DNA from: JAEUIT01 sp044220875
Lineage (GTDB): Bacteria; Planctomycetota; Phycisphaerae; Phycisphaerales; SM1A02
DNA length: 64,000 nucleotides
Direction: 5' to 3'
Assembly: GCA_044220875.1 (NCBI GenBank)
Contig: JBGAQH010000001.1
Span: 434,001-498,000 of the forward strand
Part shown: one piece after another, positions 1 to 8,952 of the stretch
Layout: each line of letters starts with the position of its first letter
Position numbering within the stretch: the first letter of the stretch is position 1
Translations under genes and position numbers: made by a program
The notes under the pieces: generated by a model
What the model saw: only the letters and a program-made list of their open reading frames with translations
Told to the model about the DNA's origin: nothing
The model's database searches: none

Positions 1-93
1 ATGGACCGGCCCCGCACACGTCCGGAGAGCCAGCGTCGGCTCGCCGAGTGCGATCGCCTGCGCTCGGACTGTCCGGAGGAGTTCCACAGATGA
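1..93 (+). CDS. C-terminal fragment of an upstream gene (partial)
   Basis: Frame 1 is open from the window edge to a TGA at 91-93, giving about 30 codons with coding-like GC third positions. The fragment is rich in Arg, Glu and Asp and too short to identify. Its stop overlaps the start of the next gene in an ATGA arrangement (ATG 90-92, TGA 91-93), which suggests translational coupling and a shared operon. The true start lies outside the window, and chance openness in GC-rich DNA is the main alternative. Confidence 0.4.
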   Translation: MDRPRTRPESQRRLAECDRLRSDCPEEFHR

Positions 94-1478
94 TGCACCG
101 ACGTCTCGCCGCCGCACTCGCGGTCGTCATGTCCATGGCGGTGTCCTCCCTGACCGCGGCGGCGCCCGCGGACGTCGCCAATACCGACGAGGCCCTGGTC
201 GAAAGGCTCGAATCGACGCGAACCTCGGTCGAGTACGCCCCCGAGGACCTGATCAAGGTCGTGGAGCAGCTTCGGACCCAGCACGGGCTCAATGTCCAGA
301 TCGCCTGGGGCGTGCTCGACCGGTTCGGGATCCGCAAGGACAAGCGGGTCGAGATTCGCCTGAAGGACGTGCCGCTCTCGGTGCTCCTCGACAACATCGT
401 CCGCGAGATCGACCCGAGCGGCGCCGCGGAGCTCGGCTGGGCAGTCGATCGCGGCGTGGTGCTCATCTCGGAGACGACCGCGCTGCAGCGTCAGGCGATC
501 CTCAAGGCCTACGACGTGCGCGACCTCCTCGAGAGCGGCTACGCGATCCGCCGGTTCGCGAACACGCCGACGCTGGGCCTGTCCACGACCGGCAAGGAAT
601 GGGTCGGCGGCGACCAGCTGAAGGAGGGCGAGGCAAAATCGGGGAGCGGGCCTGGTGGCGGCGGCGGCGGGTTCGGCGGCGGGAACATCTTCGGCGACCC
701 GAGCGAAGAGCCCAGCCGCATGGAGAAGATCGGCACGCTCGTCGGACTCATCACCGAGCAGGTGGCCCGCGACACCTGGCAGGAGAACGGCGGCCAGCTC
801 GGCTCGATCAACGTGCGCGACGGCGTGTTGCTCATTCGCCAGTCGCTCAAGAACCACGCCGAGATCCGATCGGTGCTTGAGCTTCTCCGCTCGGTGCGCC
901 CGGTTGGCCTCACCGTCGACGTCGCCATCGTGCGCGTCGCGCCGCAGCGCGCGGCGGGCATTCGCCAGCAGGCCGGCGAGAGGTTCCCCGTGGTCGACGG
1001 TCGCACCGCGGACGAGCTCGCGTTCGGCGCCAACGTCGACGGCGTGCTCTTCCGCAGCACATCCGGCACGCGCAACGGCGAGGCCGCATGGATCTCCGAC
1101 GTGACGCAGCTCGACACGATCGCCGGACAGCACGCGATCGTCGCCCAGCAGTCGAGCGAGAAGGCGCCGATCGTCGGGCACGTGCACAGCGGCATCGAGA
1201 TCATCGCCCTTCCGCTCATCGAGGCCGACGGCGCCAGCGCCACCGTCGACGTGCAGATGGCGTGGAAGCCAATGCCCCAGGTGCAATTCGCGACGGCCGG
1301 CGATGGCACCGTCACCGCGGTCGATCGCGCCCAACAGCGGATGCGCACGGTCTCCTCCCAATCACGGTGCAAGCTCGGCGACGCGGTTGTGATGACGATT
1401 CCCTCAACGCCGAGCGAGGGCGGCGCGAGCCTCGCCAACGACGACTGGCTGATCGTCCGGGTCCGCGTGGCGAAGTGA
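90..1478 (+). CDS. Secreted STN-like (secretin short N-terminal domain) protein
   Basis: The 462-residue protein has a signal peptide (MMHRRLAAALAVVMSMAVSS, cleaved near SLTAAA). Residues about 45-125 look like an STN/N0 fold: a predicted helix (DLIKVVEQL), a strand with KRVEIRLKDVPLSVLLDNIV, and a closing GVVLISE. A glycine-rich linker follows near residues 200-215. The C-terminal half carries a second ring-building-like module (GVLLIRQSLKNHAEIRSVLELL) but no secretin barrel is evident. It may act in a secretion or pilus-type envelope complex, which is inference. ATG 90 is chosen because GGAGGA (75-80) lies 9 nt upstream; GTG 48 would spoil the signal peptide. A glycine-rich linker is the only oddity. 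Confidence 0.6.
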   Translation: MMHRRLAAALAVVMSMAVSSLTAAAPADVANTDEALVERLESTRTSVEYAPEDLIKVVEQLRTQHGLNVQIAWGVLDRFGIRKDKRVEIRLKDVPLSVLLDNIVREIDPSGAAELGWAVDRGVVLISETTALQRQAILKAYDVRDLLESGYAIRRFANTPTLGLSTTGKEWVGGDQLKEGEAKSGSGPGGGGGGFGGGNIFGDPSEEPSRMEKIGTLVGLITEQVARDTWQENGGQLGSINVRDGVLLIRQSLKNHAEIRSVLELLRSVRPVGLTVDVAIVRVAPQRAAGIRQQAGERFPVVDGRTADELAFGANVDGVLFRSTSGTRNGEAAWISDVTQLDTIAGQHAIVAQQSSEKAPIVGHVHSGIEIIALPLIEADGASATVDVQMAWKPMPQVQFATAGDGTVTAVDRAQQRMRTVSSQSRCKLGDAVVMTIPSTPSEGGASLANDDWLIVRVRVAK

Positions 1479-1530
1479 GGTCCCGAGGCGCTCGGACCTG
1501 ACGCCTGTGGAGTGCTAGAATCCCGCTCCC

Positions 1531-1551
1531 TTCCGCACGCCTGATGCGGAA
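1531..1551. other. Hairpin upstream of lpdA
   Basis: TTCCGCA (1531-1537) and TGCGGAA (1545-1551) form a perfect 7-bp stem with a 7-nt loop between the STN-like gene and lpdA. There is no T-run after it, so it is a weak terminator at best. A TAGAAT hexamer at 1516-1521 just upstream could be a -10 box, in which case the hairpin would sit in the lpdA leader. Confidence 0.35.
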
Positions 1552-1589
1552 GTCGTTGTGAGCAGCTCGCAGACATTGGCACGTTGATT

Positions 1590-3071
1590 ATGGAAACGAA
1601 GCACTACGACCTCGTCGTCATCGGTGGTGGACCGGGCGGTTACGTCGGCGCGATCCGCGCCGCGCAGATGGGCATGAAGGTCGCCTGCATCGAGCGCAAC
1701 CGGCTCGGCGGCGTCTGCCTCAACTGGGGCTGCATCCCGACCAAGGCCCTCCTGCACAACGCCGAGCTCTACATGGAGGGCATCCGTCACGGCGCCGCGT
1801 GGGGCATCGAGGTCGACTCCTCGGCGGTGAAGGTCAACTGGGAGAAGGTCATCGGCCGCAGCCGCGACGTGACCAAGACGCTCGCCAACGGCGTCGGTTT
1901 CCTCCTCAAGAAGAACAAGATCGACCACATCGAGGGCCACGCCCGCATCACCAGCGGCAAGACCTCGACCGGCCCCTGCAAGATCGAGGTCCTCGAGGCC
2001 GATCAGGACTACTACAAGGGCACCGGCGGCAAGGTCGTCGGCACCGTCACCTGCGACAAGATCCTGATCGCGACCGGCGCCGCCCCGCGACAGCTTCCCT
2101 TCGCCCCCAACGACGGCAAGACGATCATCTCGAGCTACGACGCGCTCATCCTGCCGAAGCGCCCGAACAGGATGGTCATCATCGGCTCCGGCGCGATCGG
2201 CATGGAGTTCGCCTACTTCTACAACGCCTTCGGCACCGACGTGACCGTGATCGAGATGGTCGATCGCATCCTGCCGATCGAGGATGATGACGTCTCGAAG
2301 GCGGCGAAGCGGGCCTTCGAGAAGCAGGGGATCAAGTTCCTCGTCGGCCACACGACGAACAAGATCGAGAAGAAGAAGGACGGCGGCGCGATCGTCACCG
2401 CCGTCTCGGTCACCGACGAGAAGGCGACGCAGACCCTCGATGCCGACGTCGTTCTCGTCGCGATCGGCGTGCAGGGCCGCATGGACGGCCTCTTCGGACC
2501 GGGCGTCAACGTCAAGGTCGAGAAGGGCCACATCTGGACCGACTACAAGGAGAAGCCCGAGCCGACCTATGCGACGAGCGTGCCGGGCATCTACGCGATC
2601 GGCGACATCATCGGCCCGCCGTGGCTTGCCCACGTCTCGAGCGAGGAAGCGGTCACCTGCGTCGAACGGATGAAGGGGCACCATACCCTTGGCGTCGACT
2701 ACGGCGCGATTCCGGGTTGCACCTACACCAATCCGCAGATCGCCTCGATCGGCATGACCGAGCGCGACGCGAAGGCGAAGGGGCTGCAGTACACCGTCGG
2801 CACCTACCAGCTCAAGAGCCACGGCAAGGCCATCGCGGTCGGCGCGACCGAGGGCTTCGTCAAGGTCATCACGAGCAAGCCCTACGGCGAGATCCTCGGC
2901 GCCCACATCATCGGTGAGGACGCCAGCGAACTCATCGCCGAGATGGGCCTGGCCAAGCGCCTCGAGGCGACCGCCGAGGACATCATCTCGACGATGCACG
3001 CCCACCCGACGATGGCCGAGTCGATCCACGAGGCCGCGCTCGGCACCGAAGGCCGCATGATCCATCAGTGA
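1590..3071 (+). CDS. lpdA: Dihydrolipoyl dehydrogenase (E3)
   Basis: FAD-dependent cytosolic flavoprotein that reoxidises dihydrolipoamide of 2-oxoacid dehydrogenase or glycine cleavage complexes with NAD+. The 493 residues show the FAD Rossmann motif GGGPGG (12-17), the redox disulfide C43-LNWG-C48, the NAD motif GSGAIGMEF in the middle, the second FAD motif (YAIGDI) and the C-terminal catalytic HAHPTMAES. Length is normal for the family (about 470-500). ATG 1590 is taken rather than the TTG two codons earlier; no clear Shine-Dalgarno is present. No E1 or E2 gene is adjacent, so which complex it serves cannot be told here. Confidence 0.95.
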   Translation: METKHYDLVVIGGGPGGYVGAIRAAQMGMKVACIERNRLGGVCLNWGCIPTKALLHNAELYMEGIRHGAAWGIEVDSSAVKVNWEKVIGRSRDVTKTLANGVGFLLKKNKIDHIEGHARITSGKTSTGPCKIEVLEADQDYYKGTGGKVVGTVTCDKILIATGAAPRQLPFAPNDGKTIISSYDALILPKRPNRMVIIGSGAIGMEFAYFYNAFGTDVTVIEMVDRILPIEDDDVSKAAKRAFEKQGIKFLVGHTTNKIEKKKDGGAIVTAVSVTDEKATQTLDADVVLVAIGVQGRMDGLFGPGVNVKVEKGHIWTDYKEKPEPTYATSVPGIYAIGDIIGPPWLAHVSSEEAVTCVERMKGHHTLGVDYGAIPGCTYTNPQIASIGMTERDAKAKGLQYTVGTYQLKSHGKAIAVGATEGFVKVITSKPYGEILGAHIIGEDASELIAEMGLAKRLEATAEDIISTMHAHPTMAESIHEAALGTEGRMIHQ

Positions 3072-3084
3072 CGGGTTGACGCGG

Positions 3085-3300
3085 TTCATTTACCACAGAG
3101 GACACAGAGAGCACAGAGGGGGCACAGAGACGGATCGGTCGGGACGAGAGAAGCGATAGAAACGAAAGTTCGGGCGGAAGGCCGAGTCGCGATCGCTGCC
3201 GTGTCGAATACGGCGTCCGATCAGTGATGTTTGAACCAGCCACCCGTTGTACGCCCTCTCTGTGCCCCCTCCGTGTCCTCTGTGTCCTCTGTGGTGAATC
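3085..3300. repeat. CACAGAG fold-back element A
   Basis: The left arm has four CACAGAG heptads at 3094, 3103, 3112 and 3123 (spacing 9, 9, 11). The right arm has the reverse complement at 3258, 3269 (one mismatch), 3278 and 3287 (spacing 11, 9, 9), so the two arms mirror each other including the GGGG between the last two heptads. A 128-bp centre separates them. The element fills the lpdA to SPFH gap. Its translated frames give spurious HRGHRGHGG or TEDTEG peptides. Related copies lie at 8953-9111, 24038-24112, 26269-26327 and 27713-28006. Confidence 0.85.
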
Positions 3301-3320
3301 CGGCTCTCCCAGGACCAACC

Positions 3321-4262
3321 ATGACCGAAAAAGAACTCCGCCCCCAATCCGGCTGGCCCATGCTCACGGTGCTTCTCATCGTGATGCTGGTCGTGGGGCC
3401 GGTGTTCTTCCTGCTGCCCTCGCTCACCGGCGCGACCGATCAGGCGCGGGGGCTTCTCATTCTCGTCGGCCTGCTGCTTGAGGTCGCCGCGATCATCGTC
3501 TTCCGCGGTCTCACGATCGTGAACCCGAACGACTCGCGGACGCTCGTCCTCTTCGGCGACTACCACGGCACGATTCGGCGCGAGGGCTACTACTGGGTCA
3601 ACCCGTTCTACGTGAAGCGGCGCGTCTCGCTGCGGGCCCGCACCTTCGAGACGGGCGACAACATCACGAGCGAGGTGAAGGACCAGAACGGCCGCGTCGT
3701 CACGCCGGCGACGCGTTCGCGGCAGCCGGCGAAGGTGAACGACCTTGACGGCAATCCGATCGAGGTCGCCGCGGTCGTGGTGTGGCAGGTCATCAACACC
3801 GCCGACGCCCTCTTCGAGGTCGACGACTACAACGAGTTCGTGCGCGTGCAGAGCGAGGCGGCGCTCCGCAATCTCGCGAGCCAGTACCACTACGACCGCG
3901 CCGACGCGAACGGCCGCTCGCTCCGCGGCACGACCGAGGAGGTCAGCGAGCACCTCCGGCAGGAGCTGCACGAGCGCCTCCGCAAGGCGGGTGTCGAAGT
4001 GTTAGAGGCGCGGATCAGCTATCTCGCGTACGCCGCCGAGATCGCGGCCGTGATGCTCCGGCGCCAGCAGGCCGAGGCGATCATCGCGGCCCGGCAGAAG
4101 ATCGTCGAGGGGGCGACGGGCATGGTCGAGATGGCGCTCCACAAGCTCGAGGAGAAGGGGATCGGCGGCTTCACGCCCGACCAGCGGGCCCAGATCGTCG
4201 GCAATCTGTTAGTTGTCCTCTGCAGCGAGCAGGGCGCCCAGCCGGTGATTCGGGCGGGCTGA
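3321..4262 (+). CDS. SPFH/band-7 domain membrane protein
   Basis: The 313-residue protein has two adjacent N-terminal hydrophobic segments (about 15-35 and 42-60), then an SPFH domain beginning at NPNDSRTLVLFGDYHGT and including YYWVNPFYVKRRVSLRAR and EVAAVVVWQVINTADALF, and ends in a helical region with EAIIAARQKIVEGA as in flotillin/HflK-like proteins. Members scaffold membrane microdomains or regulate FtsH-type proteases; the partner here is unknown. ATG 3321 has AGGA 6 nt upstream; longer in-frame starts run into the repeat element. Two TTA codons (4002, 4209), rare in this DNA, fall in GTTAG contexts. Confidence 0.85.
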   Translation: MTEKELRPQSGWPMLTVLLIVMLVVGPVFFLLPSLTGATDQARGLLILVGLLLEVAAIIVFRGLTIVNPNDSRTLVLFGDYHGTIRREGYYWVNPFYVKRRVSLRARTFETGDNITSEVKDQNGRVVTPATRSRQPAKVNDLDGNPIEVAAVVVWQVINTADALFEVDDYNEFVRVQSEAALRNLASQYHYDRADANGRSLRGTTEEVSEHLRQELHERLRKAGVEVLEARISYLAYAAEIAAVMLRRQQAEAIIAARQKIVEGATGMVEMALHKLEEKGIGGFTPDQRAQIVGNLLVVLCSEQGAQPVIRAG

Positions 4263-4405
4263 AGCCGGAGGCATCGTCAGCGTGCCAAAGGGAGTTACCG
4301 ACCGTCCGCCGCCTTCAGCCCGAACTTCCCAAACAATTCGGCGGGCCGCGCGGAAGAGCGCGTTACATTGGCCTCGTCCTGAAGGCAGTCGCCGTGGGAG
4401 GCCTC

Positions 4406-5092
4406 ATGACGGAAGCGACCACCATGTCTGGTCTGACGGGCGAGATGGGGTCGGGTCTTGCGAGCGGCATCGCCGCAGCCCGCGACTTCGAGGCGATCTA
4501 CCGCGCCGGCCTCGCCGGCGAGGGAACGATCCCCTGGGACGACGGCAAGCCCAATCCGCTCTTCCTCGAGTGGCTCGACCGCTCGGCGCATGACATCGTG
4601 CGCCCCGGCGCCCGGGTGGCGGTGGTCGGTTGCGGTTTCGGACACGACGCCCGAGCGCTCCTGTCGCGCGGCTACGACGTCACGGCCTTCGACATCAGCG
4701 AGTCCGCGATCGAGCACGCCAAGCGCCTGCACGCCGAGTGGGCCTCGTCCTTCTGCGTCGCCGACGTCTTCAACCTCCCGTCGCGATGGAAGCGGCGGTT
4801 CGACCTGGTGGTCGAGATCTACACGATTCAGGCGCTGCCCCCCGAAACCCGGCGCGGCACGATCGGGGCGATCGAGTCGCTCCTCCACCCGCACGGCGCC
4901 CTCTTCATGCTTTGCCGCGAGAGCGAACACCCGGTCCGCGCCGACCAGGGACCGCCCTGGCCGCTGACGGTCACCGACCTCCGCGACCTGGCCGCGAGCA
5001 TCAACTACGAGCCGAGCGATTCGATCGAACTGCTCGTCGACGACGAGAATCCGCCGAAGCGGCGCCTCCGGACGCTTCTCCGTCGGGCCTGA
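4406..5092 (+). CDS. SAM-dependent methyltransferase (TPMT-like)
   Basis: The 228-residue protein carries a class I methyltransferase fold: motif I VAVVGCGFGHDA, acidic post-I loop VTAFDIS, and motif II-like FDLVVEIYTIQALPP. The start of the fold, IPWDDGKPNPLFLEWL, matches thiopurine-methyltransferase-like enzymes (PWD/G-x-P-x-P motif), so thiol or halide methylation is possible but the substrate is unknown. ATG 4406 has GGGAGG (4396-4401) close upstream, and a TACATT -10-like hexamer lies at 4364-4369. The frame stays open far upstream, but that part is the shadow of the SPFH gene. Confidence 0.8.
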   Translation: MTEATTMSGLTGEMGSGLASGIAAARDFEAIYRAGLAGEGTIPWDDGKPNPLFLEWLDRSAHDIVRPGARVAVVGCGFGHDARALLSRGYDVTAFDISESAIEHAKRLHAEWASSFCVADVFNLPSRWKRRFDLVVEIYTIQALPPETRRGTIGAIESLLHPHGALFMLCRESEHPVRADQGPPWPLTVTDLRDLAASINYEPSDSIELLVDDENPPKRRLRTLLRRA

Positions 5093-5120
5093 GGCGGCGC
5101 CTGCCGGGCACATCGAACGC

Positions 5121-5744
5121 ATGAAACTCCGCGACAGCTTCTGGAAGCGCAACCGCCGCACCTACGTCACCGCCGACACGCACTTCGGCGACGAGATTGC
5201 GTTCACGAAATTCGGTCGACCCTTCGCGGACGTCGAGGCGATGGACCTTGCCCTCGTCGCGGCGATCAACGCCCGCGTGGGGGCGCGGGACGTGCTCCTT
5301 CACGTCGGCGACCTCTTTGGCGAACGAGAGTGGACGCGGCCGGAAAAGCTCCGGGCCAAGCGGCTGCGGGACCGCATCCTCTGCCGGAAAATCATCCTTG
5401 TCGCCGGCAACTGCGACCCGGTCGGCGAGCGCTGGTTCGACGGGATGGTCGAGGAGACCCACGACATCCTGACATGGCGGGGCTGGCCCGGCGAGGACCG
5501 GATTCGCGTCGTCGCCAGCCACTACCCGATGCGGCAGTGGCAGGGATGGCCGAGCGGCGCGATCCACCTCTATGGCCACGTCCACGGGACGCTCGCCGAG
5601 CAGGGGCGGTCGACCGACGTCGGCGTCGACTCCTGGGACTTCGCGCCGATCGATCTCGCGTCGCTCCTCGACTGGATCCGCGCCCGCCCCTTCCGCTGTC
5701 CCGACGATTGGCCGCGGGAGCAGGTGAGGCGCGAGGCGATGTGA
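5121..5744 (+). CDS. Calcineurin-like metallophosphoesterase
   Basis: The 207-residue cytosolic enzyme has the dimetal phosphoesterase motifs in order: DTHFGDE (D-x-H), HVGDLFGE (GD), AGNCDP (GNC/HD), ASHYPM and HLYGHVHG. This matches the small family of bacterial predicted phosphoesterases that resemble the N-terminus of HD/ligase operon proteins; the substrate is unknown. It lies 28 nt after the methyltransferase on the same strand and ends at 5744, where GTGA could begin the next gene. Confidence 0.85.
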   Translation: MKLRDSFWKRNRRTYVTADTHFGDEIAFTKFGRPFADVEAMDLALVAAINARVGARDVLLHVGDLFGEREWTRPEKLRAKRLRDRILCRKIILVAGNCDPVGERWFDGMVEETHDILTWRGWPGEDRIRVVASHYPMRQWQGWPSGAIHLYGHVHGTLAEQGRSTDVGVDSWDFAPIDLASLLDWIRARPFRCPDDWPREQVRREAM

Positions 5745-5794
5745 ACGGCGACGCGGAGCGACATACGCTACGGGCGTTGACGCGGACGACGACG

Positions 5795-6538
5795 ATGATG
5801 ACGCACGAGGTTGAGCTTCCACGGCACTGGTATTCGATGACGCGGCTGGCGCTGATCTGCTTCGCCATCGGGCTGACGCTGGTGGCCTGCTCCTTCGTTG
5901 CGTGGTGGCTGATGCTCCTGCCGACCGCCGACGCGCTCCGTCCCGTGATCGCGATCTTCTACGACCGCTGGTCGCTCGCCATTGGCCTGACATCGATGGG
6001 AATCGGGCTCTCGGCGTGGACGAGGGCGTGGGTCGCCGTGCGTCTGGTCCTCCCGCTGCTCTCGCTCCTCATGGGCATCGGCCTGATCGCGGTCACCGGC
6101 TATCGCGAAGTGCACGCGCCGGCCTCGGGGCTTCCGCAGATTCCGCACGCCGTCATGGGCGTCGGGGCGGTGGTGCTCCTTCTCTTCGGCATCAGCGGCT
6201 CGACGACATCCTTCGCCCCGCTGGTCGAGCTCTTCGGGGTCGGCCGGCCCACGCACCGGCTTGCCACGATCCTCCGCGCCACCTCGTACGTTGCCCTGAC
6301 GATCGGGCTGCTGGTCCCCTTCACGCCGAGGCTCTTCGGAGGACTGACGCCACACGCCTGCGAGCTCCGGGTCGCGGCCACGGGAGCGCTCGCGTTCGCG
6401 GTGCCGTTCGTCGTCGCGGCCGTCGGTTCGCTTCGCCTGGTCGGGGCATTGCGCATCGCCGAGGATCGCGTTCCGATATGCACGCACTGCGGCTATCGGC
6501 GCCCGGCGGGCGAGGTCTGCCCGGAGTGCGGCAGGTAG
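5795..6538 (+). CDS. Multi-pass membrane protein with C-terminal zinc ribbon
   Basis: The 247-residue protein has about five hydrophobic segments (including LALICFAIGLTLVACSF and AVVLLLFGISG) and ends in a CTHCGYRR ... VCPECGR zinc ribbon on the cytoplasmic side. Similar C-terminal CxYDLRG- or CGYRR-type ribbons are common in planctomycete membrane proteins of unknown role. The start is uncertain: ATG 5795 is used, but GTG 5741 overlaps the previous stop as GTGA and would add 18 residues. Confidence 0.65.
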   Translation: MMTHEVELPRHWYSMTRLALICFAIGLTLVACSFVAWWLMLLPTADALRPVIAIFYDRWSLAIGLTSMGIGLSAWTRAWVAVRLVLPLLSLLMGIGLIAVTGYREVHAPASGLPQIPHAVMGVGAVVLLLFGISGSTTSFAPLVELFGVGRPTHRLATILRATSYVALTIGLLVPFTPRLFGGLTPHACELRVAATGALAFAVPFVVAAVGSLRLVGALRIAEDRVPICTHCGYRRPAGEVCPECGR

Positions 6539-6568
6539 CGGGCCGTTCTGTCAGAATGCTCGGCCCCG

Positions 6569-7021
6569 ATGTCCTCCGAGTCCGCCAGCCAATCCCGCGA
6601 GATCGCCACCGAGATCCGCGTTCGCTACTGCGAATGCGATCCGATGAACGTCGCTCACCACAGCGTCTATCCGATCTGGTTCGAGATGGGACGCACCGAG
6701 CTTCTGCGGGCCAGCGGCCAGACCTATCGCGCGTTCGAGGAGGCGGGCATCTTCCTCGCGGTCGTCTCGCTCTCGCTGAAGTACAGGCGCCCCGCGAAGT
6801 ACGACGACCTGCTGACGCTGGTGACTCGGCTCCGAGACGTCGGTCACGTGAAGATCGAGCACACCTACGAGCTCCGCCGCGCGAGCGACGTGTTAGCCAC
6901 GGGCGAGTCGACGCTTGCCTGTCTTGATCGCGAGGGCCGTGCGCGGCCGCTGCCGGAGTCGCTGCGGCAGGGCATCGGCGGCGCGTGCGGCGGCGCGCAT
7001 GTCGGGGGGGACGGCTCCTGA
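6569..7021 (+). CDS. Acyl-CoA thioesterase, YbgC/FadM-like hotdog
   Basis: The 150-residue protein has the 4HBT motif RVRYCECDPMNVAHHSVY with the catalytic Asp (Y-x-E-C-D) and the following FEMGR helix, as in YbgC-type thioesterases that hydrolyse short or hydroxybenzoyl acyl-CoA. The tail after LDREGRARPLPE is Gly-rich and poorly conserved. A CAGAAT -10-like hexamer ends 11 nt before ATG 6569 and there is no Shine-Dalgarno. The next gene starts one base after its stop, so the two are likely co-transcribed. Confidence 0.85.
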   Translation: MSSESASQSREIATEIRVRYCECDPMNVAHHSVYPIWFEMGRTELLRASGQTYRAFEEAGIFLAVVSLSLKYRRPAKYDDLLTLVTRLRDVGHVKIEHTYELRRASDVLATGESTLACLDREGRARPLPESLRQGIGGACGGAHVGGDGS

Positions 7022-7022
7022 G

Positions 7023-8936
7023 ATGCCGCTCCTCCGCATCAACGAACTCGTCGCCGGCTACGGCGGCCCGCCGCTCCTGAATCGCGTCGACCTCACGATC
7101 GAGCGCAACGACCGCATCGCCCTCGTCGGCCGCAACGGCGCCGGCAAGAGCACGCTCCTCAAGGTGCTGGCGGGCGAGGTGTCGCCCGACGGCGGCGAGA
7201 TCTGGCGCGAGCCGGGCCTGCGGATCGCCACGCTGCTGCAGCAGGTTCCGGTGGGTCTCGACGGCACGGTCTTCGACGTGGTCGCCGGCGGCCTGGGCAA
7301 GGGCGGCGACGCGCTCGCGAAGTTCCATCGCGCCCAGCACGACCACGACGAGGCGGCGCTGCACGACGCCCAGGCAATCCTCGACGCCACCGACGGCTGG
7401 GCACGGCTTCATCAGATCGAGGCGACGATCACGAAGCTCTCGATGGATCCCGACGCCGAGATCGCCTCGCTCTCCGCGGGCCTCAAGCGCCGCGCGATGC
7501 TGGGACGGGCGATCGTCACCGACCCCGACCTCCTCCTCCTCGACGAGCCCACGAACCACCTCGACATCGCCAGCATCGGCTGGCTCGAGGACTTCCTCCT
7601 CAAGTGGAACGGCGCGCTCCTCTTCGTCACCCACGATCGCCGATTCCTCGGCCGCCTCGCGACGCGCATCGTCGAGGTCGATCGGGGAAATCTCCGCGGC
7701 TGGGCCTGCGACTTCAAGACCTTCCTCGAGCGCCGCCAGGCGGAGCTCGAGGCCGAGGAGAAGCAGAACGCGCTCTTCGACAAGCGGCTTGCCGCCGAGG
7801 AGGTCTGGATCCGCACCGGCATCCAGGCCCGGCGCACCCGCAACGAGGGGCGCGTGCGGGCGCTCGAGTCGCTGCGGCAGGAGCGAAGCCAGCGCCGCGA
7901 GCGGGTCGGCGCGGTGCGCATGGTCGCGCAGGAGGCCGACCGCAGCGGCCAGCTCGTGGCCGAGGCGACGAACGTGAGCTTCGCGTACGCCGACGGCCCG
8001 GTCATCGTGCGCGACCTCAACACCGCGATCTTCCGCGGCGACCGCATCGGCATCGTCGGCTGCAACGGCGCCGGCAAGACCACGCTCATCCGGCTCCTGC
8101 TCGGCGAACTCGCCCCGACCGGCGGATCGGTGCGGCTCGGGACGAAGCTCGAGATCGGCTACTTCGACCAGCTCCATGCGGGCCTCGACGAGCGGCGCTC
8201 GGTGCAGGAGAACCTGACCGGCACCGACACGATGGTGATCGGCGGCCGATCGCGCCACGTCATCGGCTACCTCGGTGACTTCCTCTTCACGCCGGATCGG
8301 GCCCGCTCGCCGGTGTCGCTGCTTTCGGGCGGCGAGCGCAACCGACTGCTCCTCGCCAAGCTCTTCTCGCGGGCCTCGAACCTGCTGGTGCTCGACGAGC
8401 CGACCAACGACCTCGACGCCGAGACGCTTGACCTCCTGGAGGAACTGCTGGCCGACTTCGGCGGCACGGTGCTGATGGTGAGCCACGACCGCGAGTTCCT
8501 GAACCGCACGGTCACGAGCCTCCTCGTCTTCGAGGGCGAGGGCGCGGTGAAGGAGTACGCCGGCGGCTACGACGACTACGTTCGGGTGAGCGGGCGCACG
8601 GCGCCGCCGCCGATCGACCGGCGCGAGGCCGAGCCGCCGCGCGAGCGGCCGCAGCCCGCTGCGGCGCCGAGCGCCGCGTTAGGTGCCGCAACCGTCGGCG
8701 CCGCCAAGGGGCGCAAGCTGACCGCGAAGGAAACCGCGGAACTCGACGGCTTTCCGGCGAAGATCGAGAAGCTCGAGATCGAGCAGCGGGCGATCGAGGC
8801 GCGGATGGCCGCCCCCGGCTTCTACCAGTCGACGCCGAGCGAAATCACGAAGGCGGCGAACAGGCTCGACGAGATCGGCCGGACGATCGAGGCCTGCTTC
8901 GCCCGATGGTCGGAGCTCGACCAGTACCGGCGGTGA
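7023..8936 (+). CDS. uup: ABC-F family ATPase, Uup-like
   Basis: The soluble 637-residue protein has two ABC domains: Walker A GRNGAGKST (about 39) and GCNGAGKTT (about 345), signatures LSAGLKRR and LSGGERNR, and Walker B followed by the ABC-F hallmark LLLDEPTNHLD and LVLDEPTNDLD. A long linker joins them, and a C-terminal coiled-coil region (LTAKETAELDGFPAKIEKLE to the end) matches the Uup C-terminal domain. ABC-F proteins act on the ribosome or, for Uup, on branched DNA and late ribosome assembly. ATG 7023 immediately follows the thioesterase stop. Confidence 0.85.
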   Translation: MPLLRINELVAGYGGPPLLNRVDLTIERNDRIALVGRNGAGKSTLLKVLAGEVSPDGGEIWREPGLRIATLLQQVPVGLDGTVFDVVAGGLGKGGDALAKFHRAQHDHDEAALHDAQAILDATDGWARLHQIEATITKLSMDPDAEIASLSAGLKRRAMLGRAIVTDPDLLLLDEPTNHLDIASIGWLEDFLLKWNGALLFVTHDRRFLGRLATRIVEVDRGNLRGWACDFKTFLERRQAELEAEEKQNALFDKRLAAEEVWIRTGIQARRTRNEGRVRALESLRQERSQRRERVGAVRMVAQEADRSGQLVAEATNVSFAYADGPVIVRDLNTAIFRGDRIGIVGCNGAGKTTLIRLLLGELAPTGGSVRLGTKLEIGYFDQLHAGLDERRSVQENLTGTDTMVIGGRSRHVIGYLGDFLFTPDRARSPVSLLSGGERNRLLLAKLFSRASNLLVLDEPTNDLDAETLDLLEELLADFGGTVLMVSHDREFLNRTVTSLLVFEGEGAVKEYAGGYDDYVRVSGRTAPPPIDRREAEPPRERPQPAAAPSAALGAATVGAAKGRKLTAKETAELDGFPAKIEKLEIEQRAIEARMAAPGFYQSTPSEITKAANRLDEIGRTIEACFARWSELDQYRR

Positions 8937-8952
8937 CGGGGAGAGAGGGAGA

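Noticed and set aside
1515..3089. A 524-codon open frame opposite lpdA, and similar long frames opposite uup, der, the methyltransferase and the S8-like protease
   Set aside because: They read as Arg/Asp/Val/Leu-rich low-complexity protein produced by GC-rich codon bias of the true gene and have no family motif.
3094..3293. CACAGAG arrays as a CRISPR array
   Set aside because: Repeat units are 7 bp, spaced 9-11 bp, in inverted arms, and there are no unique 30-bp spacers or cas genes.
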